Source: Cerrena zonata (taxonomy: Eukaryota; Basidiomycota; Agaricomycetes; Polyporales; Cerrenaceae). Taken from it: a stretch of 64,000 nt of DNA. The position numbers were made by a program, and so were the translations under genes. Of this stretch, positions 11,165 through 22,242 are shown piece after piece; position 1 is the stretch's first letter, and the number at the start of each line of letters is the position of its first letter. Location of the stretch: the NCBI GenBank assembly GCA_038087015.1, contig JASBNA010000038.1, positions 310,001 to 374,000 on the forward strand. The letters run 5' to 3'. Below the pieces are notes generated by a model. The model saw nothing but the letters and a program-made list of their open reading frames with translations. It was not told the DNA's origin and did no database searches.

Positions 11165-11920
11165 AGAGGGTGTTCTTCCTTCCCCCAAAGAAGGAGGACG
11201 CGTCGAGCCAGTCTCAAGGAGACTGCCTCTCGATCCAAGACGATCAAATTCTGCTACCACTTAACCAGGACGACATCGACTCCCGATTCTGCACTATCCC
11301 TAACGTACAGGGATACCGCAGCACCTGAGGATCAGCTCAGTGTTCATAGAGCCGGAAGGACCCACGCTGTAGAGACCCTCATAGGGACTTGACTGCGAAG
11401 GGCCTTCCGAAATCCATAAACATAGAGCAGATACTAGGTCGGGTCAGTCAAGGATTAGTCGTAAAGTCTGCAGTTAGGGGACGAAGAAAGAGGAGAGTTG
11501 TTTTATATCTAGAGTCGGCAAGGGTCACTCGGGAGATCATAGAGGAAGTGAATCGTACCCTTTGTTCCATTTACATTTGACTTGTACAGTATTGTGATTG
11601 CCTATCAGATTGTCATCATCGCACGCGTCCATCCGTGAGATACATCGAGGTGCTGGGTTCGGTTACTACGACGGGTGTCTCTTGCCAGCAAAGTTGCGAG
11701 TTGCGATGTTCTTCAAAATCGATCACAGTCTCTCTGTTAGGCCTTGTGATTTAGCTGAGTCCATGTCAAGCTAGAAAAAATCGATGCAGGCCGTGTTGTC
11801 AAGTAATTCGCAGCACAGGAGATCTACTAGAGTATCAATGCAAGTCTGGAGGAAATAGTGAAGTTTGAACAGCTTTTGCAAAGCTCAACGTCGTGGCCCA
11901 TTACTGTCAACGCCACAGTG
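11165..11920. other. Left flank of the KDZ insertion
   Basis: No supported gene. Remnants of open frame continue to about 11,580 but with no recognisable product. The segment ends at the 8-bp target-site duplication of the transposon. Confidence 0.5.
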
Positions 11921-11928
11921 CTCATCCA
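11921..11928. repeat. Target-site duplication, left copy (KDZ element)
   Basis: CTCATCCA abuts the left end of the element (CACCTGGACC...). The identical octamer follows its right end at 22,688-22,695. Eight bases is, as I recall, the duplication length of Zisupton/KDZ transposons. Confidence 0.9.
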
Positions 11929-12373
11929 CACCTGGACCTCACACATCCCTTATCTTACAAGCCTTATCGATCATGCCATCAAACTAGCTTATTAGGCCCC
12001 AAAAGCCCTCTGCACGCATAGTCGCAATATCTTGTGTATTTTCGAATCCCTTGCCTTCTATAGTAACGTCCTCTGGAGCTGTTTTGGGCAAGCCAGAAGT
12101 GATCCGGTTGAGACAAAACATAGCCATCAAACATATGAGATATGATCGGGAGTCCAGACTGCCGGCCCATCAACGTCCACATGTGTGAGTTATTCCGCCA
12201 TGCTCCCGCCCGTTCCACGCGTCCGCGCCCTATTCCCCGCCCGCCCCATCACTCATTGGTGCTTGCTCGCCGGCGCTTCGACTTCCCCGCCGCCCTACCC
12301 TTCCACATCGCATAACTCCCTCGTAACTCAACCGTTTCGCGCGATATTACATGCGTTCGAAAGCGGCTTACTT
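11929..12373. repeat. Left terminal inverted repeat, ~445 bp
   Basis: The reverse complement matches 22,243-22,687 almost base for base. The outer 70 bases are identical by eye; scattered substitutions occur inward. Homology stops abruptly after AAGCGGCTTACTTA. The inner third is strikingly GC-rich (CGCCGGCGCTTCGACTTCCC), unlike the AT-leaning surroundings. Confidence 0.92.
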
Positions 12374-12546
12374 ATATCATTGATATATATACTTCTATAT
12401 ACCTCATGTTGCTGTAGTTTAGAGTATTCTCGACAAATAGTAATATACATAAACTAAACTTCTCACGGTCAATCCACGGTTCGAGTATTATTCTATGCAT
12501 ATAGTAATAGTAGCAAACAAATTACAAAAACAAATTGACTACGCCG
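12374..12546. other. Spacer between left TIR and transposase stop codon
   Basis: AT-rich, with TATATATA runs; presumably the transposase 3' untranslated region. No frame. Confidence 0.5.
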
Positions 12547-15500
12547 CTAATCACGTACATTGTCCATAAATCTTTCAAGACCATCTATCTCATTGTGAAG
12601 CTCGTCGTCGTCCTCGAAGTCGTCCCCGTTGTCATCTTCATTATGCAGAGCCGTCAGACCTCGGTCACCTGGTTCACCTTCGTCATTAGTACCCGCATCG
12701 TCATCAGCGAGGGGCACGTTTCCGTCCCCAATACGAATACCGCGTGTTGATTCACCTGTGAACCCGACTAGACCGATAACTTGTCGGACGCGTTTTAAGA
12801 GGGCTTGGTCGATACGGGTACGGCGCCTCACAAACGCCTTCGTTGGCTCGTACATAGTGCTCTTCTCCTCCTTCAGTTTTCCAAGTAAAGTCCTGAAGTG
12901 AACGGTGTCATCGTAAATAGAGGTGTGAAGTCGCCGGGTCTCGACATTGCAACGAATAAGCTCTTCCTTGGCACGAGCAATACGGTGTCGGCACTTAATG
13001 ATCTCGCGATAGACCGGTTGTGACCATCGTTGGCTACCGACATCTGTGTTCGTAGCCCTGAGCATGGTGTATTGCTCAATGAGTCCGTAGTGCGAGACAT
13101 CGGACCAATTGAGAGGGGGACGGGGAGGTACCAAGTCTGAAGCCGCCTTGTTATATACAACAATGGCCGCTCTAATCGTCTTGCTTCGTGTCTGGAGGGA
13201 CTTTGCCATCTGAGTACGTAGTTTGTATCCTAAAAATAAAAATATGAGCTATTATTAAAAGCGAAGATGTCCGACATACCGAGACCAGATATATTCATCC
13301 GGGAGAGCTCGAACAAGCGTTGAACTACCAGTTGGTGGACCTTATCCAGGGCGCGATGATACTTACGGTCCCTTACATACTTCATGGTGTCACGGTACTC
13401 GGGATCCGTTGGTTCCCATCGACGTTCGAGACCTAATCGAAGCTCCATCTGAACGACATCATATTGTGCTGTATTATGACGTTCGCGAGCCAGGCGGCGC
13501 CGCTTCTCCTTCTGATTGGTTGCCGATGCGAGTTGGGAATAACTCCCTTGTATAGACTCTGGAGTTTCGGTAACAAATGTCAAGTGGCCATAGTAAGATG
13601 ACTCTGCATTTGTTTTCTCGTGAGCAGCAGCCTGGAGGGCTTGTAGAAGTTCCACGTACTCGACCTGGAGGGTGTTGTGTTCTGGTTCCTTCCCCAGCTG
13701 CGAGAGAAAGTCGGTTTCCTCCTTCTCCAGGCGGTCCAGGTCAGCATCACTGAGGTTGAACTTTTCCATAGCGGATTTGAGGGCGGGGGTATCGCGGTGA
13801 AGGGATTCCAAGGCTTGCTTGTAATTGTTGAGGATAAATGTCCCCAAGTTCTCATACTTATCTTGGTCCCATTGGCGAAAGTAAGCGTCGATAATGAGTT
13901 GTCGTCGGTAGGGAGATGCGTATCGGGTGATGATTGCGAGGGCGTTCGACGCGCTGAAAACACGCTCCATTGTCTCAAAGTCTTCGATGCCAACCCCTGG
14001 GATAATTGTGGGGTGGTTCTTCACTTGACACTGGTAGTTGTGAGCGTAGCCGTGAAAAGCGTTCACGACGAACTTGTGGGATTTCGTTTTGATTCGTTCG
14101 GCGAGACTGGATCTCCCTGCGGTTATCTCAAACCCACAGTTGATGTCCATACCACTGGCGGAGTGGGATGGTAGGACATCCAAAGCCATCGAGAGCATTG
14201 CAAGTGGATATTTAGCTCTAACATACATTCAATCAGTAAGAAAACAGGTTTATATATGTAAACGACAGCTTACAATTCTCCACTGCAAACCATATCGCAG
14301 ATCCAAAGCATCATTCCATGCCGACATGCACCAGCATAGATTCCGGTCTCCTCGTAGGCCTTACGAGCTCGCTTCTGTCCGTCGGATGCGGCAGCCTTCC
14401 AGTGCGTAACACATTGGTTGATGCCGCTCGCTGAGGTCTCTTCCGCACCATCAGTCGGGTCGCCTCCTTGCTCTCCACCAGTCTCCTCTTCGGGTTCATC
14501 TTCGCTTTCAGAGTCTTGGCCAGCGCTGCGAATTTCGCGGTGGCGCTGGGTCTTCGGCCGTGACTTGACTTCGTTTGCGAACCTGTCTACAAACGGTCGT
14601 GGGAGGAAGTAATCGCTTTCACCGAAGAGACGGGTATCAGCTGCGACTCGATCTTGCACGAGACGCATCCGCTTTAGACTGTTGTTCCCGTCGTGAGCCC
14701 ATAAACGACTATATGTCATTTCTGGCTCATCCTGGAGCTTTTAGGTCATTAGCATGAGTAGGAATAAACTTAGGGAATGACGGTACATTATAGCAACATG
14801 CCTTACAGGCATTCTTCACCCTCCAATTGGGTGTATTCCAACCCAGTACGTCATGAATACGCTTTTGGACTGCATTAATAATACGAATATACACTTCGTA
14901 CGTCTCAGAGAGCACGGTACGAAGGTATCGACGAAATGGAATCTAAGAATCAGAATACAGTCATAAGTACATGTCGGCAAGAAAAGGATATGACACGTAC
15001 ATCGTAGTAGTCGCATATAACTCTGGTAAAGGCTTCCACACTCAGAGATGCCTTACGAAGGCGGATTCGATGGAATATCTCTAGAGTGCGGAAACCGACG
15101 GCAACCTGTGGTTTAGAAGGTGTCTTCGCCAGGAATCCGTGAAGAGCCAGATCGATGGCAACACAGGTACTGTCAGGCCTCTGGAAGATTGTTAGATCCT
15201 CCTCCATGGTGAATATCTCAACAACAGAGACATGGTAAGGATATTGTGTGTTACGTGTGTCGGTACTGGGATCGGGGGTCTCGTGTCGAGGACTGTGCTT
15301 CCACTGCATATAGGATTCCGCCAATGCATCAATCAGCGGGTTCCATGCGTGTAGTTCGCGCGTTCGACGCTCCTTCCAAGTGCGGTTATCAATTCTACGA
15401 CGCCCCTTCAATCTATACGTAGGTAAAGCAGTATCAATTAATAGGTTTAAATAATAAAGAAAATAGGAACTTACAAATACCGGCGTAAGTCATGCACGGC

Positions 15501-15947
15501 GGCAATGATATTTGTTTCTGCCGGCAGGTTTGTCTCCTCACTATCGAACCAAGCGTCGTCGTCTTCATAGGGATTGGGGAACGTCGAATCGTAGTCATCG
15601 ATCGCGTACTGTTCATCCATTGTGACTACCCCCGATTGCTCTTGAATATCTTGGACGAGTTGTCGAGTTGAGCGGTCCATGTCTAGACACATTATGAATA
15701 AACAAAAAAGTGACTATGATTTGAACAACCTACTCTGTAGGGTTTCCCTCATCATTACATCGGACTTCCGGATTTCTTCCTCGCGCGCCCAAGGTCCAAG
15801 GTCCGACGTGATTTTCTCGTTCCTGATATTTCGCTTGCGCGAAGTGCTTACAGTTGGGCCACTTTGTTGTGAAGGATGTACAAAGGTAGTCTGACGAACC
15901 CTTTGGCTTACCCCTCCGCGGGGCAATCTATCCCTGACCTTTGGCAT
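12547..15947 (-). CDS. KDZ transposase (CxC1-type region plus KDZ catalytic domain), 1,022 aa
   Basis: Seven exons close in phase: 15947-15734, 15682-15475, 15412-15001, 14942-14787, 14731-14274, 14217-13280, 13229-12547. The N-terminal 280 residues include a basic stretch, an acidic segment (YDSTFPNPYEDDDAWFD) and the CxC1-like R-T-W-K-E-R-R...LAESYMQWKHS region. The catalytic domain shows the hallmarks I know from the family: AHDGNNSLKR, GACRHGMMLWICDMV, GMDINCGFE (usually YDIGCGFE), FHGYAHNYQCQV, GVGIEDFETMERVFSASN, and FRQWDQDKYENLG. A coiled-coil tail and Asp/Glu-rich C-terminus follow. It would cut the element out and reinsert it through the 445-bp TIRs. Asn for Gly in MDINCGFE is a small deviation. 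Confidence 0.92.
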
Positions 15948-16109
15948 GATTAAATACTGGACGGCACGAGAGTATACTACTTAGAACACTGACCTTAGTG
16001 GCATATGATCGGTGATCGAAGGCGCGATCGACAATAGTGATAGACCATACGACCGCGAGCACGGGCTTCATCGATAGCCTCTCGCGTTTGCTTGGCTCGA
16101 GCGTGCATC
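15948..16109. promoter_or_regulatory. Bidirectional promoter between transposase and passenger 1
   Basis: Only 162 bp separate the two divergent ATGs. It is the sole place for both 5' leaders, so control of the two genes is probably linked. It contains GATCGGTGATCGAAGGCGCGATCG, rich in GATC/CGATCG palindromic steps, possible binding sites. Confidence 0.5.
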
Positions 16110-17351
16110 ATGCCTGCCTACCCCAAACCGACAACTGAACCGACCCCCTTCGAGGACGTACGTCTTGTCGTTCTTGGAGGATCAGAGGCAGGAATCCATC
16201 TGGTAGCAAACGAGTGAGTACACATTTTTTAAGGTAGTAATAGCCATGCTTACCGTACAACAAGGCAAGGCATGTCTCCACTAATGAACCCTGCCGGCCC
16301 TTGTTTCCCCATCTCCATCTATTGCCGCTCTCTTGCAGAAGCGGAGAAGGTATGGCAGCTTCAAGGGCTGGTTGAGATCGTGGAGAAGGAGGCAGAAAAG
16401 AAGGTTGCTGCAGCGTTCATTACGAACGTTGTTGTTTGCCACCTCTTCACCAAGGATCAGACGGCAGTTTTCCACGCTGCCTTACTTGGGTTCTATCGCC
16501 GGCCGATGATATTCTTTTCTTGGTGAGTCGGATTTTACGTACGCAGCTCGGAGGTTCTTAATCATGCCGGTAGGGCTGATGTACACCGATACACCCTGTG
16601 CTTTCCCGATACGCGGGTTCAACGAGCCAAGACGTTCGTTGATGCTATACTCTACCTCTGGCTTTCCCCTAGGACTCCTGCAAACCTCAGTTATGCAGTC
16701 GAGTTCGTTCGACCCCCACCGCCGGAACACATCGTGTTGGCTGGAAGTCGCCATCAGAGCCTTCCCATGCAAACAACATCTCGTACGATAGAAGCATCCC
16801 CTCCGATGGCGTCTACGTCTACATCCATGCCACATGTCGTGGTTGTCGGTGACAGCTCGGATGATGAGGCCCCCGCTCCCGTGAGTTCCTCTCACTCAGA
16901 GCGCAAGGTATCGAGCATCCCTACATGGGTGTCGAATATCCTCCAGAATGCAGATATAGCAGACGGTATGTACTTCCCTTCATCATCTTGTTCTTGTACT
17001 CATGAGAAGTTGCCGGTAGATACTGTACTCTACCGTACTAGGAGCATCAAGGGGGAGCGTATTCACAACTACACGCGGGCTGCTCCCACGACCATGGTTC
17101 TTGTCCCTTCTCTGGGCGCAGTGGTGGATATTGTAGTGGACGGACTCGGTTTCACGCCTAACACCATCCGTCGTCTTCACACGATGTTTATCGATGCCCG
17201 CCTCTTGTCTCCCTCTCATAATGGGCAGTTTCTGAATGTGATGGGTGGCTATGGCATGTCCCTTGTGGAAGCCGCCATGTTCTGGGACCTTATTCACATC
17301 CCTAATGGCACTACATTCAAGTACAGGGAGATGTATATATTCACTGAGTAG
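16110..17351 (+). CDS. KDZ passenger 1: unknown protein, 388 aa
   Basis: Not recognised. Exons 16110-16213, 16265-16522, 16547-17351 give 388 aa; the last intron is only 24 bp as modelled, too short for normal splicing, so this junction is doubtful even though it restores frame. The N-half has FEDVRLVVLGGSEAGIH, GPCFPISIYCRSLAEAEKVW and ALLGFYRRPMIFF, alpha/beta in character. A Ser/Asp-rich linker (VVVGDSSDDEAPAP) resembling a SUMO-interaction motif follows, then a compact C-half: IPTWVSNILQNADIADG, RTRSIKGERIHNYTRA, GFTPNTIRRLHTMFIDARLLS. An optional 42-bp in-frame intron may start at GTATGT near 16,968. No TM segment or signal peptide. Location suggests a transposition accessory or host-interaction role; that is inference. 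Confidence 0.6.
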
Positions 17352-18434
17352 TTAGCAGACCTCTGTATTGATTGAATAAACTTCTGTGTCCCTAATTGCC
17401 TGGCAATGTGTGAATGTCCCCATTATGAGTTGGTTTTAGGCGGAATCAAGTCAAGATACACAAAAGAAACAAATAAGCTGACCACAAACCCACCATATAC
17501 TACCAGACTCTGTTATACTTGTCATTACTAGCTGTTTAAGACAGCGAGGAGTAATTTTTCCCCCAAGAGGTTGAAAAATCGAAAGGATGTCATCGAAATC
17601 TCATATACGTACATAGATGGAACCTTCAAACTCCTTATAAACGCCATTTTGCTGCCAAACTGCACACCAGATATTACCGCGTGATTGCCACGTCGTACAC
17701 CGGTCATCCTAGACTGTGGGCAATGTCCTGGAATGTCCTGAAAGACATCACGTCGGCTCTGCTTGGCTACAGCCCGCTCTATGAAACTGGCATAATGTTT
17801 TCGACCATCAACGCCTTGCGCTTCGGAGCACAGTCTCGATTCCGGCATCTATCTTAAACCTCACTAACTCGCTCCCGACTTGTGACGGTACTTCGGGCAC
17901 GGCTGGGGATACTCGCACATACTTGCCGATACCATGGAATGTGTTGTAGCAGATACAATCCGCGTCTCCAAGTGGTTTCCGTCGCTTCCACTATCGAGTA
18001 CTTGTACGGTGAGGTGAGTACAGCCACTCGTTTCGTGTACTACAGCCATAGAATACGTTGCGGCTGTAGTTCGAACCTTTCTCATATTACCCTGACCCTT
18101 CCATGAAGTATGAATAAGTACTGTTGAAGAGACTCCAACATATATATGTTTTGAACTCTCGACTTCGCATGGGCGCTTACAATACACGGTGAGTACTTAT
18201 GATTGGACCTCGACTCTCTTACCTAAGAGCTCTGTACATTTACTTGTACATTTATCACGCCAGATATTGTTCGCATGCACATCGCAATCCTTTGGCGAGC
18301 ATACTATACGGTCCCGACAATTGCACTATGCTACTCACCTCCGAGCGCCAAATTCGCGGAGTTTGAACTGCTTTCTTTCCAAAAGTTCTTCGGATCGTAG
18401 TGTGTCTTTTTCTGGTGCTACGTCAACACTTATA
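17352..18434. other. Spacer inside the KDZ element with an unassigned open stretch
   Basis: No confident gene. A plus-strand frame is open from 17555 to a TAA at 17855-17857 and reads with natural-looking composition (RHFAAKLHTRYYRV, RLWAMSWNVLKDITSALLG), but the only in-frame ATGs lie late and no clean upstream exon was found. It may be the terminal exon of a fourth passenger gene or a decayed one. Minus frames at 17528-17848 and 17864-18187 are treated as shadows. Confidence 0.35.
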
Positions 18435-19305
18435 ATGCCAGGTATGTCACAGATATTATATATATACTATTTTCTCTAACTTCTTGTTTTTTTAGCCTTG
18501 AAAAGCAACGGCAAGTGCAAACGCGGCTCGCGCTCCGAAAATAACGAAGATACATATTATGCAAGGTACGCCTTCTTACTAAAGTACAAAAAAGACTAAC
18601 TAACTAACACAACACTCACGCACTTGCAGAAATGTGGTCGCACGCCGCGAGTATCAACTACAATACAACAGAGTCCGACGTGCAACACGCCGCAAGCTGA
18701 GCAAGGCAGACTTGGCCGCGCTGCGAGAAAACAAATTGCAGGAAGTGGAAGGGACCCGGCCGTAAGTCATTATTTTTACGTTTTGTATATTCTTAATCGT
18801 CTCATTCGCCGGGTCCAGTATCTTCGATAATACTATATGCTGCCGAGATGGTGCTATTGACCCTCACCGCTCAACGGGCATGAAGTCTCGCGAAGATAAG
18901 GAACTTCAATACCTCCAGAGACGCAAAGTCGCCCTGTCCGATGAGTACGCCTATCGAAGTGACCCAAACGCCTGGGTTAGTAAATATATGAAGGAACTTT
19001 CCGGGCGAATCGACTCAGAGCTTCGAGACATTCGGCTCTACTTCAAGGAAGCACCTGATGCTCGGGACTCTGCTTACTGGATGGAGGCCGTACATGGGTC
19101 ACGCCGTATGATCGCCCTGCATCATCAGGAGAGAGAGCTCATCGAGCAAGGGTCTGACATACCACTGCTCGCTTTTCAATCCCGCATGTCTATTCCTTAC
19201 GGTAATCGGTGAGTTTTGACTTCCTTTTGCTCGTTACCTTTATCTAATCTCATCGGTGTTCTCAGGGTCAATAGACGGGAGTTCCGTCGACTCTATGGCT
19301 TCTAA
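18435..19305 (+). CDS. KDZ passenger 2: basic coiled-coil protein, 212 aa
   Basis: Not recognised. Exons 18435-18441 (7 nt), 18496-18565, 18630-18761, 18819-19208, 19266-19305 close in phase. The N-terminal 60 residues are very basic (ARREYQLQYNRVRRATRRK, LSKADLAALREN), like a nucleic-acid-binding helix. The middle is charged and helical (LQYLQRRKVALSDEY, MKELSGRIDSELRDIRLYF). The C-terminus is the short motif IPYGNR-VNRREFRRLYGF. No Cys/His cluster, membrane segment or enzyme motif. It sits in tandem between passengers 1 and 3. The 7-nt first coding exon (ATGCCAG) rests on phase and a good GTATGT donor; an alternative start further upstream is possible. Confidence 0.65.
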
Positions 19306-19739
19306 TATTAGGTAAAAGTGATGCTTCAAATGTCAATATTTTCGCACCTCTTCCTAATGTACCTCTCACAATATACCAATCTAACATAAAGCTAGCTGGT
19401 TGATATCCTACAAAGGTTCACACAGTGTTTATAGCATAGAAATAAAACATATATTGTATAGCTCAGAAACAGAACAGTCTAGTATTGCAACTACTGATAG
19501 GTCATACTTCAGGTTGTTGGGTTTTGGTGGGGATGAGTCAGAACTCCCTTCACTTCCCACGCCTACAAATAAGTAGACAAGACATTTGAACATATGTTGA
19601 ACAGGCAGCCATGGAGAATAAACCGTGAGAAACCCAACAAGCCACCAAGTGATCAGTATCGATCCACAAAGGCGGAAAAACCCCCAGACCAACACCTCCC
19701 CATTTTTACACTGTTGTATAGTCCGCCGACCAGATCGCC

Positions 19740-21585
19740 ATGCCGCGCGTAGTCGAGACAAACCGTGTCTATACACGAAAGCTTACCGTACAACATCGTA
19801 GCTTAGAGGTCACAGGCCGGAAGCAAGAGGACCTACACTTGAAGAAGACGAAATCGACGACCCAGCCTCGTGTCCTCACCCCCGGCGAGAAAGAGGCGAG
19901 AAAAGAGAGACAAGCCGACAAGAAGGAATTCGAAGCGAAAAAGCTTGCGGAGGCCCAAGAGAAGGTTTGGAAGATCGCAGAAGGCCTCTCCGAAGATCTT
20001 GGGAAGACCACGGATCACTGGCACCAGACGTTGATGCAATTGGCTCGTCTCGCGAAGTCAACGCGTCAAACAAGCCAATGGAACGCCTATGTGTCAAAGA
20101 GAACCGCAGAAAAGAATGCCGGTTAGTGGCATACCCATTAATTTTCAATATTCAAGACTCACAAATTTTATTATCCTTACAGCACTCCGAGACGGTGAAC
20201 CAAAGGTCAGCGTAAAAGATACGGGTTTCATAGCCCTGCTTGCACTAGAATGGGCGGAGATGAGCGAAGAGGAGCGCGATGCCTATACCTCAGATCGTAG
20301 AAAAGAGATTACGGAAGATCGCGAGACGAAGGCCACCGGGGCCCACACCGTCACGGTCAACGCTTTCCACGACGTCAGCAACACTGTAATTAAAATGGAG
20401 AATATGGTGAGTAATATTTGTGTTGTTAAAATGACTTCATGCTGACCTACCCTTTCGAAACTAGCTTCGTGAACTTTGGATGCGTACCGGCGCCGAATGC
20501 CTACTGTTTGTAGTTAGGTCGAGCGTCCAGCAGTACAATCGACCCGCCGTAGTGGAGTCCTCGCCGCGTGTGAAGAACTTCTTCAAGTTCTGCTTTAACC
20601 AACTACCGTCCCAGTGGGTACTAAACCTAGAGGCACATTGTATCAATGGAATGGAGGGTGAGTTTACTCGGTCACCATGAGGGAGACATTGGTTGCTTAC
20701 CGGTTCACCCTGATGGACAGGCGTGAAGAATAAGTATGCAGAAGACTTGCAAACCTTGCAAGCCGAGTGTTCCGCGAAGATCTTTGAACAGCTGCGTGCG
20801 TGTACTCAGTCGTCTGGAATCGCTTCTCACGTTAACGATCTTTACGTACAGAACTTGCCGCCGCACCCCGCAGTGTGGGGAGGATGAACTACGAGAACTT
20901 CGGGAGCATTACCAAGCGTTCTCGAATCGTCTATCAGAACTGGCCGGTCAGCTTTTGTTCCCCGGTCAGACTGAGTGTTCTCGAACTTCACACTCTTCAC
21001 AACCTATTGCATGGTTCCGATCCCCCTCCTCTATTCCGCAAGCTGACTAATGCCGAATATGCACTATTTGAAGCTACCATTACAAAGGGAACTCTCCAGA
21101 CATTGCCCCCACCGCCTCCCATAAATATTCCGGTTCCCACACTTTTACATGGACCCAATAACTCGGTGCCCGAGAATTCCAGGGAGGCTACCAACATCCC
21201 TGCTGTATCCGCTTCGCCTCTGCAAGGCACAACATGTCCACCCAATCCCTCGGCAAGCTCTTCGATTTCGACTCTCTCAGGCCCCACACCCGGGTCTTTG
21301 GCTCCAACTCCCCCTCGCGCGTCCACCTCATCCACTCTCACCTCCGCAGCTCCATCAACTTCGACTACAGTTGCTGCTCCGCCCACTGCTCTTCACGCTC
21401 GCGGCGGGATCGTGATATCTCTCGATGGAAGACAATCCGTCCTTGTCCCCCCGAAACCCCGCGCGAAGCGGTCCAACGCCAAGACAGCGGAAGAGAAGGG
21501 AGGTAGCAAAGGCAGCAAAGGCAGCGGAAAAGCGAAAAGTTCAGGCAGAAAAACAGGCGAAGCGAGCAGCAGAAAAGCGTGCTAG
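19740..21585 (+). CDS. KDZ passenger 3: HMG-like protein with basic tail, 535 aa
   Basis: Exons 19740-20121, 20183-20406, 20465-20657, 20721-20795, 20852-21585 close in phase. Residues ~50-110 are a Lys/Glu-rich coil (TPGEKEARKERQADKKEFEAKK). Residues ~115-170 read SQWNAYVSKRTAEKNA ... SVKDTGFIALLALEWAEMS-EEERDAY, the order of an HMG-box-like fold (W-N-A-Y/F, E-W, S-x-E-E-R-x-x-Y) also seen, to my knowledge, in KDZ-associated fungal proteins. A middle region (LRELWMRTGAECLLFVV, KNFFKFCFNQLPSQWV) is unfamiliar. The C-terminal 200 aa are Pro/Ser/Thr-rich and end in a Lys/Gly tail (KGSKGSGKAKSSGRK). Probably nuclear and DNA-binding, possibly bending transposon ends or chromatin; inferred. Confidence 0.65.
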
Positions 21586-22242
21586 GAACTCAGGGGGCGG
21601 TGAGAATGCAGGAATGTAGACAGACGTTGGAACAATTTTAATAGAGTTTTTATATATGTCAATCTGATCCTACAACACTGTGTGACATACATCTTGAGTC
21701 CGTTTTTTAAAAGTCTCCTGAGCATAAGGTTTGTGATCGTGGGAAAAAAAGATTGTATTAAGCATCAAGCAGTTACTTCGTATTCGTGAGAATAATGATG
21801 TATGAAAGAACACTACGGCATATAATTAAATATGACATAACGACGGTCGTTGATTGGTCCCGGGTGTCCGACGCTTCTCGCGCTGTGGGTCATTGAGTAT
21901 AATACAACCTTCGCCACCCGTCAATTCCAATAGGCTGACCATAGGAGGTTGCTTTCTTGTTTGTTCGCTCGCATGCCTAGGACTCGAGATCGGTATGCTA
22001 CGATGACGCAGGTCTCGTAGCATGCTATCAAAGATTCAGTTATATATAATATTGGGTACCCCTTACATCAGGGCATGGCGAGCACCTATTAGAAGGCTTC
22101 CATGGGTACTTAATGCACACCGGATACTCAAATCGAATTATATCGGCATTATTTATGGATTTAATAACAAATTTGTATATAAGCACGAAATGGTGGACAA
22201 AAGAGCTATCGTGGTGGGTATAATAAGTAAGGTATTCTATGT
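21586..22242. other. Spacer between passenger 3 and right TIR
   Basis: AT-rich, about 650 bp. It contains the 3' untranslated region of passenger 3. No convincing frame. Confidence 0.5.

Noticed and set aside
10406..11392. A 328-codon plus-strand open frame
   Set aside because: Its first exon shares sequence with a better spliced model starting at 10,571. Past 10,746 the composition (Arg/Ser/Pro-scrambled) looks like an out-of-frame reading of a proline-rich protein.
13580..14174. Long open frames of 137 (minus) and 165 (plus) codons inside the transposase exon
   Set aside because: They are shadows of the KDZ transposase frame, which carries all the conserved motifs.
17528..18187. Two minus-strand frames of ~105 codons in the KDZ spacer
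   Set aside because: No splice logic or family resemblance; the first lies antisense to the more natural plus-strand stretch.
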